Assembly: GCA_963764675.1 (NCBI GenBank) | Contig: CAVXTQ010000001.1 | Coordinates: 620,001-684,000 of the forward strand | Source of the DNA: Acidiferrum sp963764675 | GTDB lineage: Bacteria; Acidobacteriota; Terriglobia; Acidiferrales; UBA7541 | DNA: 64,000 nt | Direction of reading: 5' to 3' | In this document: positions 1 to 8,562 of the stretch, in pieces | Numbering within the stretch: the first letter of the stretch is position 1 | Layout of the letters: each line of letters opens with the position of its first letter | The notes under the pieces: model-generated | Databases searched by the model: none | What the model was told of the DNA's origin: nothing | Seen by the model: the letters and a program-made list of their open reading frames with translations, nothing else | Program-made: the position numbers and the translations under genes

Positions 1-342
1 AAGTCCATCGCGAATTTCAAAATTCGCAAAGGCATGCCGATCGGCTGCGCGGTCACCTTGCGCGGCGACAAGATGTACGAATTTCTCGACCGCCTGTGCA
101 ACGTGGTGCTGCCCCGCGTCCGCGACTTCCGCGGATTGCCGTCGAACGCATTCGATGGCCGCGGCAATTACACGCTGGGCCTGAAAGATCAGCTGGTGTT
201 TCCCGAGATCGATTACACCCGCGTGGACAAGATCAAGGGCATGAACATTACGCTGACCACTACCGCGAAAAACGATGAAGAAGGCCGCGAGCTGCTCAAG
301 GGCCTCGGCTTTCCGCTGCGCGATCCAGGGGTAGCACAATAA
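1..342 (+). CDS. rplE: 50S ribosomal protein L5 (C-terminal part)
   Basis: The frame is open from base 1, so the 5' end of the gene lies outside the window. The visible 113 residues are the C-terminal portion of L5, the protein that binds 5S rRNA in the central protuberance. The stretches RDFRGLPSNAFDGRGNY and FPEIDY are typical of the family. The stop codon directly abuts the rpsN start. This is the left edge of a canonical spc operon, and the downstream order matches that operon exactly. Confidence 0.96.
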   Translation, partial: KSIANFKIRKGMPIGCAVTLRGDKMYEFLDRLCNVVLPRVRDFRGLPSNAFDGRGNYTLGLKDQLVFPEIDYTRVDKIKGMNITLTTTAKNDEEGRELLKGLGFPLRDPGVAQ

Positions 343-528
343 ATGGCACGCACCGCAAAAATCGCCAAGTCTCTCAAGAAGCCCAAGTTCAAGGTTCGCG
401 TGCGCAACCGCTGCCGCGTTTGCGGCCGCGCGCGCGGCTACATCCGCAAGTTCCAGATGTGCCGAATCTGTTTCCGCGGCATGGCGCTCAAGGGCGAAAT
501 CCCCGGCGTCATGAAAGCCAGCTGGTAG
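343..528 (+). CDS. rpsN: 30S ribosomal protein S14, zinc-binding type
   Basis: A 61-residue protein whose ATG follows the rplE stop with no gap, implying translational coupling. It is the short, zinc-containing S14 form: four cysteines are arranged as CRVC near residue 24 and CRIC near residue 40, and the 100-residue cysteine-free form is ruled out by length. S14 binds the head of the 30S subunit. Codon use matches its neighbours and no frame defect is seen. Confidence 0.97.
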   Translation: MARTAKIAKSLKKPKFKVRVRNRCRVCGRARGYIRKFQMCRICFRGMALKGEIPGVMKASW

Positions 529-543
529 GACTCAGGAGAAACT

Positions 544-943
544 ATGCAGACGGATCCCATAGCCGATTTTTTGACGCGCATCCGCAACGCCGCCGCTGCC
601 AAGCACCAGCGCGTCGACGTTCCGGTGTCCAAGCTGAAGACCGAGATCGCCCGCATCCTCAAGGAAGAGGGTTACATCTCGACCTTACAAAATGGTGGAC
701 GAAAACAAGACCCGCAAGATGCTGCGCGTTTTCCTGAAGTACACGCCGGACCGCCGCAGCGTCATCACCGGCATGAAGCGCATTTCGCGTCCCGGCGCGC
801 GCCGCTATCTCGGCGCGACGGACATTCGTCCGGTCGTCGGCGGCCTGGGCATCAGCATTTTGACCACGCCGAAGGGTTTGATGAGCGGCCGCTCCGCGCG
901 CAAGGCCAAAGTCGGCGGCGAAATTCTTTGCGAAGTTTGGTAA
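544..943 (+). CDS. rpsH: 30S ribosomal protein S8 (frame break near 690)
   Basis: S8 binds the central domain of 16S rRNA. The N-terminal half starts at ATG 544 after an AGGAG site and reads as classic S8 (MQTDPIADFLTRIRNA, then LKEEGYI). The C-terminal half, with SRPGARRY and the glycine-rich GGLGISILTT segment, continues in another frame from about 690. The combined span, about 133 codons, is the normal S8 length, so the break is one misplaced base. As S8 is essential, I treat this as a sequence error rather than a pseudogene. Confidence 0.93.
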
Positions 944-1037
944 GCGAGTTTGGTAGGCGAAGCGTAGCGGTTTCGTAACTCGAGCAAGTTTGCGAAACGT
1001 TTAGCGGTAAAGTTTTTAAAGAAGGGTAAACGAACAG

Positions 1038-1589
1038 ATGTCACGTATCGGTCGCAAACCAATTCCAGTGCCCGCGGGCGTGAAGATCGACACTGCAGCG
1101 ACGGCCAGGTCGAAGTGCAGGGCCCTAAGGGCAAACTGACTGTCGCCGGTGCCGCGCGGCATCCGCTTCGAGCAGAAAGATGGCGTGCTGAACGCGCTGC
1201 GCGACCACCGAAGAACATCGCGCACTGCACGGACTCGCGCGCGCTCTGGTCGCCAACGCGGTCCACGGCGTCACCAGCTGGTTTCAAGAAGGATACTGGA
1301 CATCGTCGGCGTCGGTTACCGCGCGGAACTCAAGGGCAAAGCCGTTGCCTTCGCGCTCGGCAAGTCGCATCCGATCGAGTTCCAGATTCCTGAAGGCATT
1401 CAGATTGCCGTCGAAAAGCAGACGCACCTCGTCATCAGCGGCGCGGACAAAGGCCAGGTCGGCCAAGTCGCGGCGGACATTCGTTCGCTGCGTCCGCCCG
1501 ATCCGTACAAGCAAAAGGGTGTCCGCATTACCGGCGAGCGTTTGAAGAAGAAGGCCGGCAAGGCCGGCGCAAAGGCTGGCGGCGCTTAA
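1038..1589 (+). CDS. rplF: 50S ribosomal protein L6 (several frame breaks)
   Basis: L6 binds 23S rRNA near the sarcin-ricin loop. The start MSRIGRKPIPVPAGVKID at 1038 is unmistakable. The frame then changes near 1100 (DGQVEVQGPKGKL continues in a second frame), again near 1160-1260, and once more near 1300, before the long C-terminal piece (DIVGVGYRAELKGKAV to KKKAGKAGAK) runs clean to 1589. The summed length fits L6. Four or so indels within 250 bases of an essential gene point to a locally poor consensus. Confidence 0.92.
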
Positions 1590-1643
1590 GATTTCTAGCG
1601 GACGCTTTAAGCGCGCGCATTGCGAGTTGAAGGAGAAACGACA

Positions 1644-2026
1644 GTGGCTTCGGTAAGAGTTCGAAAGTTGTCCAAGGATCTAGCACCGCCAGCGCGTTCA
1701 CGCCCGCGTGCGCACCAAGGTTTCCGGCACGCACGGAGCGTCCGCGCCTTTGCGTGTACCGCTCGCTGGGACACATCTACGCGCAGGTCATCGACGACCG
1801 CACCGGCAAGACTTTGGTCTCCGCCAGTTCGGTCGACAAGGAAACGAAAAAGAGTTTCAAGGGCGGCGGCAACATCGCGGCGGCAAAAGTGATCGGCAAG
1901 ACCATCGCCGAACGCGCCAAGGCCGCCGGAGTCAGCAAAGTAGTGTTCGACCGCGGCGGATACAAGTATCACGGCCGCGTCAAGGCGCTCGCAGACGCGG
2001 CGCGGGAAGCGGGGTTACAGTTCTAA
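1644..2026 (+). CDS. rplR: 50S ribosomal protein L18 (frame breaks near the 5' end)
   Basis: L18 binds 5S rRNA. A GTG at 1644 follows an AAGGAGA site and is the likely start. The N-terminal RVHARVRTKVSGT and the main body (VYRSLGHIYAQVIDD, later AERAKAAGVSKVVFDRGGY) lie in three successive frames up to about 1750, after which the gene is clean to its stop at 2026. The order between rplF and rpsE is canonical. The exact N-terminus cannot be read because of the indels. Confidence 0.9.
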
Positions 2027-2030
2027 GCCT

Positions 2031-2603
2031 ATGTCGAAGCAAATTTTGCGAGACAGTTTAGCGGTGCGCCGGTTCCTCGAGGTGAATCTTTCGGACTTGA
2101 AGGATGACGTCATCGCCATCAACCGCGTCACCAAAGTCGTCAAGGGCGGCAAGAATCTCAGCTTTTCGGCGCTGGTTGTCGTTGGCGATAGCCACGGCCA
2201 CGCTGGTTTCGGCATGGGCAAGGCGCGCGAAGTGCCCATGGCCATCAAGAAGGGCATCGAGCAGGCCAAGAAAAATTTGATCAAGCTCAACCTCAAAGGG
2301 CACCTCCATTCCGCACCAGGTCATCGGGCGTTACGGCTCGGCGCAAGTTTTGCTCAAGCCCGCGTCCGAAGGTACCGGCGTCATCGCCGGCGGCCCGGTG
2401 CGCAAAGTGATGCAGGTGGCCGGGATTCACAACGTGTTGACCAAGTCGCTGGGCACCTCGAACCCGCACAACGTGGTCAAAGCCACTTTCGCGGCGTTGC
2501 TCAGCTTGAAGGATGCGCGCACGTTGCCGAGACGCGCTCGAAGACGGTGGACGAAATCAGCGGCAAGCACAGCGACAAGGCTGCCACGGGTGAGAGCGCC
2601 TAA
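2031..2603 (+). CDS. rpsE: 30S ribosomal protein S5 (frame breaks near 2300 and 2520)
   Basis: S5 is a 30S protein important for decoding fidelity. The N-terminal domain, with VNRVTKVVKGGK-like residues and the VGDSHGHAGFGMGKAREVP loop, reads from ATG 2031 to about 2300. The middle (QVIGRYGSAQVLLKPASEGTG, GGPVRKVMQVAGI) is in a second frame, and the tail from about 2520 returns to the first. The two breaks compensate, which is what random indels in one real gene look like. The stop at 2601-2603 overlaps the rpmD ATG. Confidence 0.93.
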   Translation: MSKQILRDSLAVRRFLEVNLSDLKDDVIAINRVTKVVKGGKNLSFSALVVVGDSHGHAGFGMGKAREVPMAIKKGIEQAKKNLIKLNLKGHLHSAPGHRALRLGASFAQARVRRYRRHRRRPGAQSDAGGRDSQRVDQVAGHLEPAQRGQSHFRGVAQLEGCAHVAETRSKTVDEISGKHSDKAATGESA

Positions 2604-2820
2604 TGACGAGCAGAAGAGAAAGTCAGCCAGCCAAGAAAAGCGCGGCGGCACCGTCAAGATCAAGTGGGTGGTCAGCTTTATCGGCTGCACCGATGACATG
2701 CGGCAAGCCATTCGCGGCCTCGGTCTGCGCAGAATGCATCAAATGGTCGAGCGCGAGGATACGCCGTCGATTCGCGGCATGATCCACAAAGTGCGCCATC
2801 TCGTGGAAGTGGTGGAATAA
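2603..2820 (+). CDS. rpmD: 50S ribosomal protein L30 (frame break near the 5' end)
   Basis: The core KIKWVVSFIGC, then RGLGLRRMHQ and the C-terminal EDTPSIRGMIHKV is a complete L30 domain. The ATG at 2603 overlaps the rpsE stop (TAATG) but is in a different frame from the core, so one base is misplaced in the GC-rich stretch near 2640-2650. With that repaired, the protein has about 15 extra lysine- and serine-rich residues before the usual L30 start. It could instead start further inside. Confidence 0.88.
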
Positions 2821-2824
2821 GGAA

Positions 2825-3355
2825 ATGGCAGAAAAAACATTCCAGACGGTCCCCGCAAAGGGTCGGCAGGCAAAGCTGCTTCAAAGGCTAAGCGGGCAGG
2901 CCGCCGATCAGCCTCTCGAATCTGCGGCCGCCGCGCGGCTCGCGCAACAAGAAAGTTCGCGTCGGCCGCGGTATGGGTTCGAAGCTCGGCAAGACGGCCG
3001 GCGCCGGAAACAAGGGACAGAAATCGCGCCGCGGCTATTCGCGCCGCCGTGGTTTTGAAGGCGGGCAGATGCCGCTGCATCGCCGCATGCCAAAGCGCGG
3101 ATTTCACAATCCGTTTGGCGTCACGTATTCCGTAGTCTGAATCTGGAAGAGCTCAACGTGTTTCCGGCCGGCGAAACGGTAACGCCGGAACTGCTTGCGC
3201 GCGCACGGCTTCATTCGCCGCGCAAGGCCGATCCCATCAAGGTTCTGGGCGACGGCGAGCTGACGGCCAAGCTCGCCATTCACGCCCACGCATTCAGCGC
3301 GTCGGCCAAGGAAAAGATCACCAAGGCGGGCGGCACGTTTGAGGTAGTAGCGTAA
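2825..3355 (+). CDS. rplO: 50S ribosomal protein L15 (frame breaks near 2880 and 3140)
   Basis: L15 is a late-assembly 50S protein. The family start (LSNLRPPRGSRNKK, VGRGMGSKLGKTAGAG) lies in one frame from about 2907, preceded by roughly 27 residues from ATG 2825 in another frame. After HNPFGVTYS near 3135 the C-terminal part, NLEELNVFPAGETVTPELL to the stop at 3355, changes frame again. Upstream of the conserved start there seems to be a real basic N-terminal extension, though its reading depends on the first break. The gene precedes secY as usual. Confidence 0.9.
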
Positions 3356-3373
3356 TGGATATAACGCACAGGC

Positions 3374-4784
3374 ATGAATCGATTCTTCGAAGCATTCCGG
3401 AACCTCTTCCGCATCCCAGATTTGCGGAACCGGGTATTGTTCACGCTGGCGCTGCTGGCGGTGTATCGCATTGGTGCGCACATTCCCACGCCGGGCATCA
3501 ATACCGACGTGCTGGAGACAATCTTCCAAGCAGTCGGCAGGTCTCGTTCCTCGGCATCTTCGATCTGTTCAGCGGCGGCAATTTCCGCCGGCTGACGATC
3601 TTCGCGCTGGGCATCATGCCGTACATCACCTCGTCCATCATCTTGCAGTTGATGACCGTGGTGTTCCCGTACCTCGAAAGCTTGCAAAAAGAGGGCGAAC
3701 TCGGGCGCCGCAAGATCACGCAGTACACACGCTATTTGACGATTCTTTTGAGCATCATTCAGTCGACGACCATCGCCACCGCGTTGCAGGCTTCCAATTA
3801 CGGCGGCCAGTCCCTGGTATACCACCCTGGTCCCAGCTTCATCTTGATGACGATCCTTACTCTGACCACCGGATCGGCCTTCATCATGTGGCTGGGCGAG
3901 CAGATCAGCGAACGCGGCATCGGCAACGGAATGTCGCTGATCATCTTCGTCGGCATCGTCGTGGGTTTGCCGCGCGGCATTTTCGACCTGTACGAAAAGG
4001 CTGAACACCGGGGCCTGGGGAGCGTTCACGTCGCTGGTCGTGATCTTTCTGGTCGCGCTGATGATCGCCGTGGTGGCCTTCATCGTTTTCGTGGAAGGCG
4101 GGCAGCGCCGCATTCCGGTGCAGTATGCCAAGCGCGTGGTCGGCCGCAGGGTGATGGGTGGGCAGTCCTCCTATCTTCCGTTGCGCGTCAATTCCGGCGG
4201 CGTGATTCCGCCGATTTTCGCCAGCTCGTTGCTGGCGTTTCCGGCCACGGCCGCGCTCATGTTCGGCACGCGCTACAAGTTCGTCAGGCGATTTCAGCAA
4301 GGTGGTCGCTTTCGGTGAGCCGCTCTACAACCTGATCTACGTAGTGCTGATCATTTTGTTCGCGTTCTTCTACGTCGGCATCGTTTTCAATCCCACCGAG
4401 CTTGCCGACAACATGCGCAAGAACGGCGGATTCATCCCGGGCATCCGGCCGGGCCGCACCACTAGCGAGCATGTCAGCAAGATTCTGAAGCGCCTGACGT
4501 TCATCGGCGCGATTTACTTGGCGCTCGTTTGCCTCTTGCCGGAATGGTTGATCACCGGTATCCACCTCGATCACATCGGATTGGGTATCGGTTCCTGGTT
4601 TGACCGCCACTTCCCGAAGTGGTTCCTCAAGGGCTTGGGAGTGCAAGTTTTATCTTCGGCGGAACGTCGCTTCTTGATCGTTGTAGGCGTGGCGATGGAT
4701 ACCGTGCAGCAGCTCGAAGCACAACTCGTCATGCGGAATTACGAAGGATTTGCGCGGAAGGGCCGGTTGCGTGGCCGGCGGTAA
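3374..4784 (+). CDS. secY: Protein translocase subunit SecY (several frame breaks)
   Basis: SecY forms the membrane channel of the general secretion pathway and works with SecA, encoded at 37354. The start MNRFFEAFRNLFRIPDLRNRV is followed by typical SecY segments in four frames with changes near 3540, 4020 and 4290: IFALGIMPYITSSII, SERGIGNGMSLIIF, VNSGGVIPPIFASS, and MRKNGGFIPGIRPG. Two closely spaced compensating shifts occur near 4645-4670. The total span of about 470 codons is a little longer than E. coli SecY. The stop overlaps the adk start (TAATG). Confidence 0.95.
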
Positions 4785-5487
4785 TGAAGGCGATCTCAGT
4801 GGGCCCGGACGCCAAGGCCGCGGAACCGTTGGATCGCGCCGTGATCTTTCTCGGGCCTCCGGGCGCGGGGAAGGGCACGCAGGCCAAGGAGTTGGCGAAG
4901 AAATATCGGTGTGCCGCATCTCTCCACCGGAGACATGCTCCGCGAGAATATCGCGTTGGGCACGCCACTGGGAGAAAAGGCCAAGCCGATCATGGCGCGT
5001 GGCGACTTCGTGCCGGATTCGCTGGTGCTGAAAATGGTGGCGGACCGTATCGAGAAGCCGGACTGTTGGCACGGTTTCGTGTTCGACGGCTTTCCACGAA
5101 CGGTGGCGCAAGCGCAGTACTTGGGCGTGATGTTGAGGCAGCATGGTTACAAGTCGCCGGTGGTGGTGCACTTCGCGATCGATCCGGGCGCTGCTGTTGC
5201 GGCGCATCACCGGACGGCGGATGTGCAAGATCGCCGGCGAGATTTACAATATTTACGAGCGCCCTCCGAAGGTCGAGGGGCGCTGCGATAACGACGGCGG
5301 CGAGTTCGAGCAGCGGCCCGACGATCGCGAGGAAATTGTGGCGCCGCGGCTGCAAGCGTACGAAAAGCAGACCGCGCCGCTGGTGGCGTACTACCGGCGG
5401 CTGGGCCGATTGCACGCCGTGGACGCGTCGAAGAGTGTGGCGGAAGTGACGCAGCACGTGTTCGAGATCGTGTGCAAGGCGCGTTGA
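4784..5487 (+). CDS. adk: Adenylate kinase (two frame breaks)
   Basis: Adk interconverts ATP, AMP and ADP. The P-loop GPPGAGKGTQAKELA is near residue 25, after a short N-terminal extension from ATG 4784. The frame changes near 4915, giving HLSTGDMLRE and the LID-proximal FDGFPRTVAQA. It changes again near 5200, giving CKIAGEIYNIYERPPK and the C-terminal half to 5487. The cysteine- and aspartate-containing LID region resembles the long, zinc-type Adk. Its place between secY and map is standard for the spc operon in many phyla. Confidence 0.93.
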
Positions 5488-5488
5488 G

Positions 5489-6262
5489 ATGGCGATTCAT
5501 CTCCGCAGTGCGGAAGAGCTGGAAAAGATGCACCGCGCTGGGCTTATCGTGCACGAGGTTTTGACGGCGCTGCGCGACGTTGTGCGGCCGGGGCTGACGA
5601 CGATGGACCTCGAGAAGTTCGCCGAGGAAAAAATCGCCGGGAAGCCCGGGAAGCCGGCATTTAAAGGGTACCGCGGGTATCCATGCTCGCTGTGCACGTC
5701 GGTGAACAGCGAGATCGTTCACGGGATCCCGTCGCCCAAGCGGAAACTTCGCGAAGGCGACATCGTCTCGATCGACTTCGGGATGGAAGTGAATGGGTAC
5801 TTCGCGGATTCGGCGGTGACTGTGCCGGTCGGGCAGATTCGCCCGGAAACACAGAAACTGCTGCAAGTCACCCGCGAGTCGCTGGATCGCGCGATCGATA
5901 AGATGCGAGCCGGCAACCGGCTGGGCGATGTCGGCAACGCGGTGCAGAGTTGGGTCGAACAGCACGGGTACTCGGTGGTTCGGGAGTTTGTCGGGCACGG
6001 CATCGGCACCAAGATGCACGACGAGCCCAACTTGCCGAACTACGGTGATCCCGGGCGCGGGGCGCGGTTGCAAGAGGGCATGGTGATTGCCATCGAGCCG
6101 ATGGTGAACGCTGGCCGCCCCGAAGTGCGGATGCAGGACGAGTGGGTGGCGGAAACCGCGGACGGCAGCCCTTCGGCGCACTTCGAGCATACGGTTGCGG
6201 TCACCGCCAACGGCCCATGGATTTTGACCCGGCCGAAAGAGATGACCGGGCCGAGTTGGTAA
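5489..6262 (+). CDS. map: Type I methionine aminopeptidase
   Basis: This 257-residue cytosolic metalloprotease removes initiator methionine from nascent proteins. All five metal ligands are recognisable: the two aspartates in DFGMEVNGYFADSA, the histidine in GHGIGTKMHDEPNLPNY, the glutamate in IEPMVNAG and the glutamate in FEHTVAVT. The ATG lies one base after the adk stop. Length is normal for the short type I enzyme, which lacks an N-terminal zinc finger. The reading frame is intact. Confidence 0.98.
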   Translation: MAIHLRSAEELEKMHRAGLIVHEVLTALRDVVRPGLTTMDLEKFAEEKIAGKPGKPAFKGYRGYPCSLCTSVNSEIVHGIPSPKRKLREGDIVSIDFGMEVNGYFADSAVTVPVGQIRPETQKLLQVTRESLDRAIDKMRAGNRLGDVGNAVQSWVEQHGYSVVREFVGHGIGTKMHDEPNLPNYGDPGRGARLQEGMVIAIEPMVNAGRPEVRMQDEWVAETADGSPSAHFEHTVAVTANGPWILTRPKEMTGPSW

Positions 6263-6296
6263 GTAGCAGAGATTGGACAGAGTAATTCGGGAGACT

Positions 6297-6560
6297 ATGG
6301 CGAGACCCATTCGCGAGGAAAAAAAGAAAGGCGACTCCGGCAACTCCAAGGAGGACGCCATTGAAGTAATGGCCACGGTGATCGAGCCGTTGCCAAACGC
6401 GATGTTCCGCGTCGAGCTGGAAAACAAGCACCAGGTGCTGGCGCACGTTTCCGGCAAGATGCGCAAGAATTTCATCCGGATTCTCGCGGGAGACAAGGTG
6501 GCCGTGGAGCTTTCGCCTTACGACCTGACGCGCGGCCGGATCGTCTATCGGTATAAGTAA
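6297..6560 (+). CDS. infA: Translation initiation factor IF-1
   Basis: IF-1 is a single OB-fold protein that binds the 30S A site during initiation. The core EDAIEVMATVIEPLPNAMFR to LTRGRIVYRYK aligns over the whole family. ATG 6297 is preceded by GGGAG with a short spacer, giving 87 residues. That is about 15 more than the usual 72, because of a charged N-terminal tail (MARPIREEKKKGDSG). An alternative upstream start at 6273 lacks a good ribosome-binding site. Confidence 0.96.
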   Translation: MARPIREEKKKGDSGNSKEDAIEVMATVIEPLPNAMFRVELENKHQVLAHVSGKMRKNFIRILAGDKVAVELSPYDLTRGRIVYRYK

Positions 6561-6562
6561 CC

Positions 6563-6586
6563 GTAGTGGCGGGTCTTTAGACCGGC
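6563..6586 (+). repeat. Short palindromic intergenic repeat (copy 1)
   Basis: A hairpin with the core CGGGTCTTTAGACCGG lies just after the infA stop. A near-identical sequence starting GTAGTGACGGGTC occurs at 43864, directly after hisS. Two copies in the same position relative to a stop codon suggest a REP-like family rather than a specific terminator. Confidence 0.6.
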
Positions 6587-6618
6587 GACAAGGATTTGCA
6601 ACAGGGATTGAGGAACAC

Positions 6619-6732
6619 ATGAAAGTACGGGCATCGGTAAAAAAGATTTGCGACAAGTGCAAAGTGATTCACCGGCGCGGCGTGGTTCGGGTGATCTGCG
6701 TCAACCCAAAGCACAAGCAGCGCCAGGGTTAA
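6619..6732 (+). CDS. rpmJ: 50S ribosomal protein L36
   Basis: A 37-residue protein with ATG at 6619 and TAA at 6730-6732. It begins MKVRASVKKICDKC and contains the zinc-ribbon residues CDKC, a later cysteine and a histidine (VICVNPKHKQ), so it is the zinc-binding form of L36. A GAGGAA site precedes the ATG. It sits between infA and rpsM, its standard position. Confidence 0.97.
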   Translation: MKVRASVKKICDKCKVIHRRGVVRVICVNPKHKQRQG

Positions 6733-6749
6733 CGGCTTAAGGAGACTGT

Positions 6750-7139
6750 ATGGCACGTATTGCAGGTGTTGATCTTCCGGTGCAAAAGCGGTTGTGGGTG
6801 GGGTTGACCTCGATCTACGGCATCGGACAAGAGCGCGCGAAGAAGCTCGCGGAAAAGGCCAACGTCGATCACACGAAGAAGATTCGCGACTTGACCGAGG
6901 ATGAAATGAACCGTCTGCGCCAGGCCATCGAGCAGGAAGGCCGCGTGGAAGGCGATCTCCGCAAAGAGATCCAGATGAACATCCGCCGGCTGATCGAAAT
7001 TCAGGCGTATCGCGGGATCCGCCACCGCCGAAATTTACCGGTGCGCGGCCAGCGGACGCACACCAACGCGCGCACCCGCAAGGGTCCGCGGCGCGGCGCG
7101 GTCGCAGCAAAGAAGAAGGTAACCGGCAAGAAGGGCTAA
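6750..7139 (+). CDS. rpsM: 30S ribosomal protein S13
   Basis: The 129-residue protein starts MARIAGVDLP at 6750 after an AAGGAGA site and contains the helix-two-turns-helix region (YGIGQERAKKLAEKA). Its basic C-terminal tail has the conserved RGQRTHTNARTRKGPR segment that reaches the decoding site and P-site tRNA. The frame is intact. The last residues (AAKKKVTGKKG) are unusually lysine-rich but typical of the phylum's long S13 tails. Confidence 0.98.
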   Translation: MARIAGVDLPVQKRLWVGLTSIYGIGQERAKKLAEKANVDHTKKIRDLTEDEMNRLRQAIEQEGRVEGDLRKEIQMNIRRLIEIQAYRGIRHRRNLPVRGQRTHTNARTRKGPRRGAVAAKKKVTGKKG

Positions 7140-7160
7140 GTATTCGTCTGTGATTTTGTA

Positions 7161-7183
7161 AGGGCGGGCTTCAGCCCGTCCCT
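7161..7183 (+). repeat. Palindromic intergenic repeat between rpsM and rpsK
   Basis: The sequence contains GGGCGGGCTTCAGCCCGTCC, a GC-rich hairpin with a TTCA loop, placed 21 bases after the rpsM stop. It resembles the other TTCA- or TTTA-loop palindromes in the window, at 9614 and 6563. It could attenuate transcription within the operon, but no T-run follows it. Confidence 0.55.
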
Positions 7184-7223
7184 GATCTTGGCAACATCGC
7201 AGCACCAAGAAACGGAGCAACAC

Positions 7224-7697
7224 GTGGCAAAAGAGCAACAAGGCGCAACGCCGGACACCGGAGCACCAGCAAAGCCGGGAGCGACCGGAAAACCGGCAGC
7301 GGCGGCCAAGCGCAAGAAAGAATTCAAGAAGAAGCGCGAACGTCGCGTCATGCCGCACGGTATCGTGCACATCGCGGCGTCGTTCAACAACACGCAGATC
7401 ACCATCACCGACACCGATGGCCGCACCATGTGCTGGTCTTCGGCGGGCGCGATCGGCTTCAAGGGTTCGCGCAAAGGCACGCCTTACGCAGCGCAGCAAG
7501 CCTCGCTTGCCGCCGCAGGTATCGCGCGCGACCAGTACGGCATGAAGAGCGTCGAAGTGAGGATCCAGGGCCCGGGCTCGGGCCGCGAATCCGCCGTGCG
7601 CGCGCTGGCCGCCGCCGGGTTGCATATCGTGGTGATCCGCGACGTTACGCCGATTCCGCACAACGGCTGCCGTCCGCCGAAGCGCCGTAGAGTTTAA
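7224..7697 (+). CDS. rpsK: 30S ribosomal protein S11 with long basic N-terminal tail
   Basis: S11 lines the 30S platform. The conserved domain from about residue 42 (GIVHIAASFNNTQITITD) to the C-terminal NGCRPPKRRRV is complete. I choose GTG 7224 because GGAG sits six bases upstream and the next upstream candidate, TTG 7188, lies immediately downstream of the palindrome with no ribosome-binding site. From 7224 the protein is 157 residues, roughly 28 longer than usual, through an alanine-, proline- and lysine-rich tail. Confidence 0.96.
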   Translation: MAKEQQGATPDTGAPAKPGATGKPAAAAKRKKEFKKKRERRVMPHGIVHIAASFNNTQITITDTDGRTMCWSSAGAIGFKGSRKGTPYAAQQASLAAAGIARDQYGMKSVEVRIQGPGSGRESAVRALAAAGLHIVVIRDVTPIPHNGCRPPKRRRV

Positions 7698-7795
7698 GTA
7701 GCGCAGGCACTCCTGCCTGTGCCCCCTGTGGCGCTGGCAAGAGTGTTCGCCGCAAGGCAAATTTACATCGGCACAGACAAGAGTGTCTGTGCTAC
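7698..7795 (+). repeat. Inverted pair of 25-bp repeats between rpsK and rpsD
   Basis: Two 25-base elements face each other: 7698-7722 (GTAGCGCAGGCACTCC...) and 7771-7795 (...GAGTGTCTGTGCTAC). The second matches the reverse complement of the first at 21 of 25 positions. Each is itself partly palindromic. A partial third copy (GGCACAGGCATTCCTG) is at about 12925. The arrangement is that of a bacterial REP doublet (BIME-like). Confidence 0.7.
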
Positions 7796-7830
7796 GTGAG
7801 TTCGAAAGTTTTGGGAAGGGAGAATAGAAG

Positions 7831-8465
7831 TTGGCAAGACACCGAGATGCAGTCTGCCGCCTGTGCCGCCGGGAAGGGCAGAAGCTATTTTTGAAAGGAC
7901 TCCGTTGCTTCACGGAGAAGTGCGCGATTGAGAAGCGCAACTTCGTTCCGGGACAGCACGGCCAGTCGCGCCGGCCAAAAGTAGCGGGGTACGGCTTGCA
8001 GTTGCGCGAGAAGCAAAAGATGAAGCGCACCTACGGGCTGCTGGAGCGCCAATTCCGCTCGTATTTCGAGAAAGCTGTGCGTGCCAAAGGGCCCCACGGG
8101 CGAAAACTTGATCATCATGCTGGAGCGCCGCTTGGACAACGTGGTGTGGCGCGCCGGTCTGGCGTCTTCCAGCGTCGCAGGCGCGGCAACTCGTGCTGCA
8201 CGGCCACGTTCGCGTCAGCGGGAAGAAAGTCAATATCCCGTCGTACTTGGTGAGCGTGGGCGAAGAAGTGGCCATCAAGGAAAAGATGCACCAGAACACG
8301 ATGGTGCTTGAAGCGCGCAACGTTGCGCAAAGCCAGAGCGCCGTGCCGTGGCTCGAGCAGGACCGCGAGCAGTTCAAGGCCAAGGTCGTGGCGATGCCCA
8401 AGCGCGAAGACGTGCAGACGCCGCCATTCAACGAGCAACTCATCGTCGAGCTGTACTCGAAGTAG
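7831..8465 (+). CDS. rpsD: 30S ribosomal protein S4 (two frame breaks)
   Basis: S4 nucleates 30S assembly. A TTG at 7831 with GGGAGA upstream is the best start (LARHRDAVCRLCRREGQ). This is the zinc-type N-terminus, with CRLC and a further cysteine near residue 31 (RCFTEKC). The frame breaks near 8080, after FEKAVRAKG, and near 8175. The S4 domain then resumes as RQLVLHGHVRVSGKKVNIPSY, and the protein ends with FNEQLIVELYSK. Summed length matches S4. Confidence 0.94.
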
Positions 8466-8562
8466 GGGAGTCGTACTCAAGCAGGGGAGCTTCGAAGTCG
8501 GAAACGGTGCGACAGCGCCATGGAATTGGTCCGATCCATTCGGACCGGAAGGAAGGAACACG

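Noticed and set aside
544..8465. Programmed ribosomal frameshifting as an explanation for the split ribosomal genes.
   Set aside because: The breaks lack slippery sequences and a common position, affect genes never known to frameshift, and sometimes occur several times within one gene.
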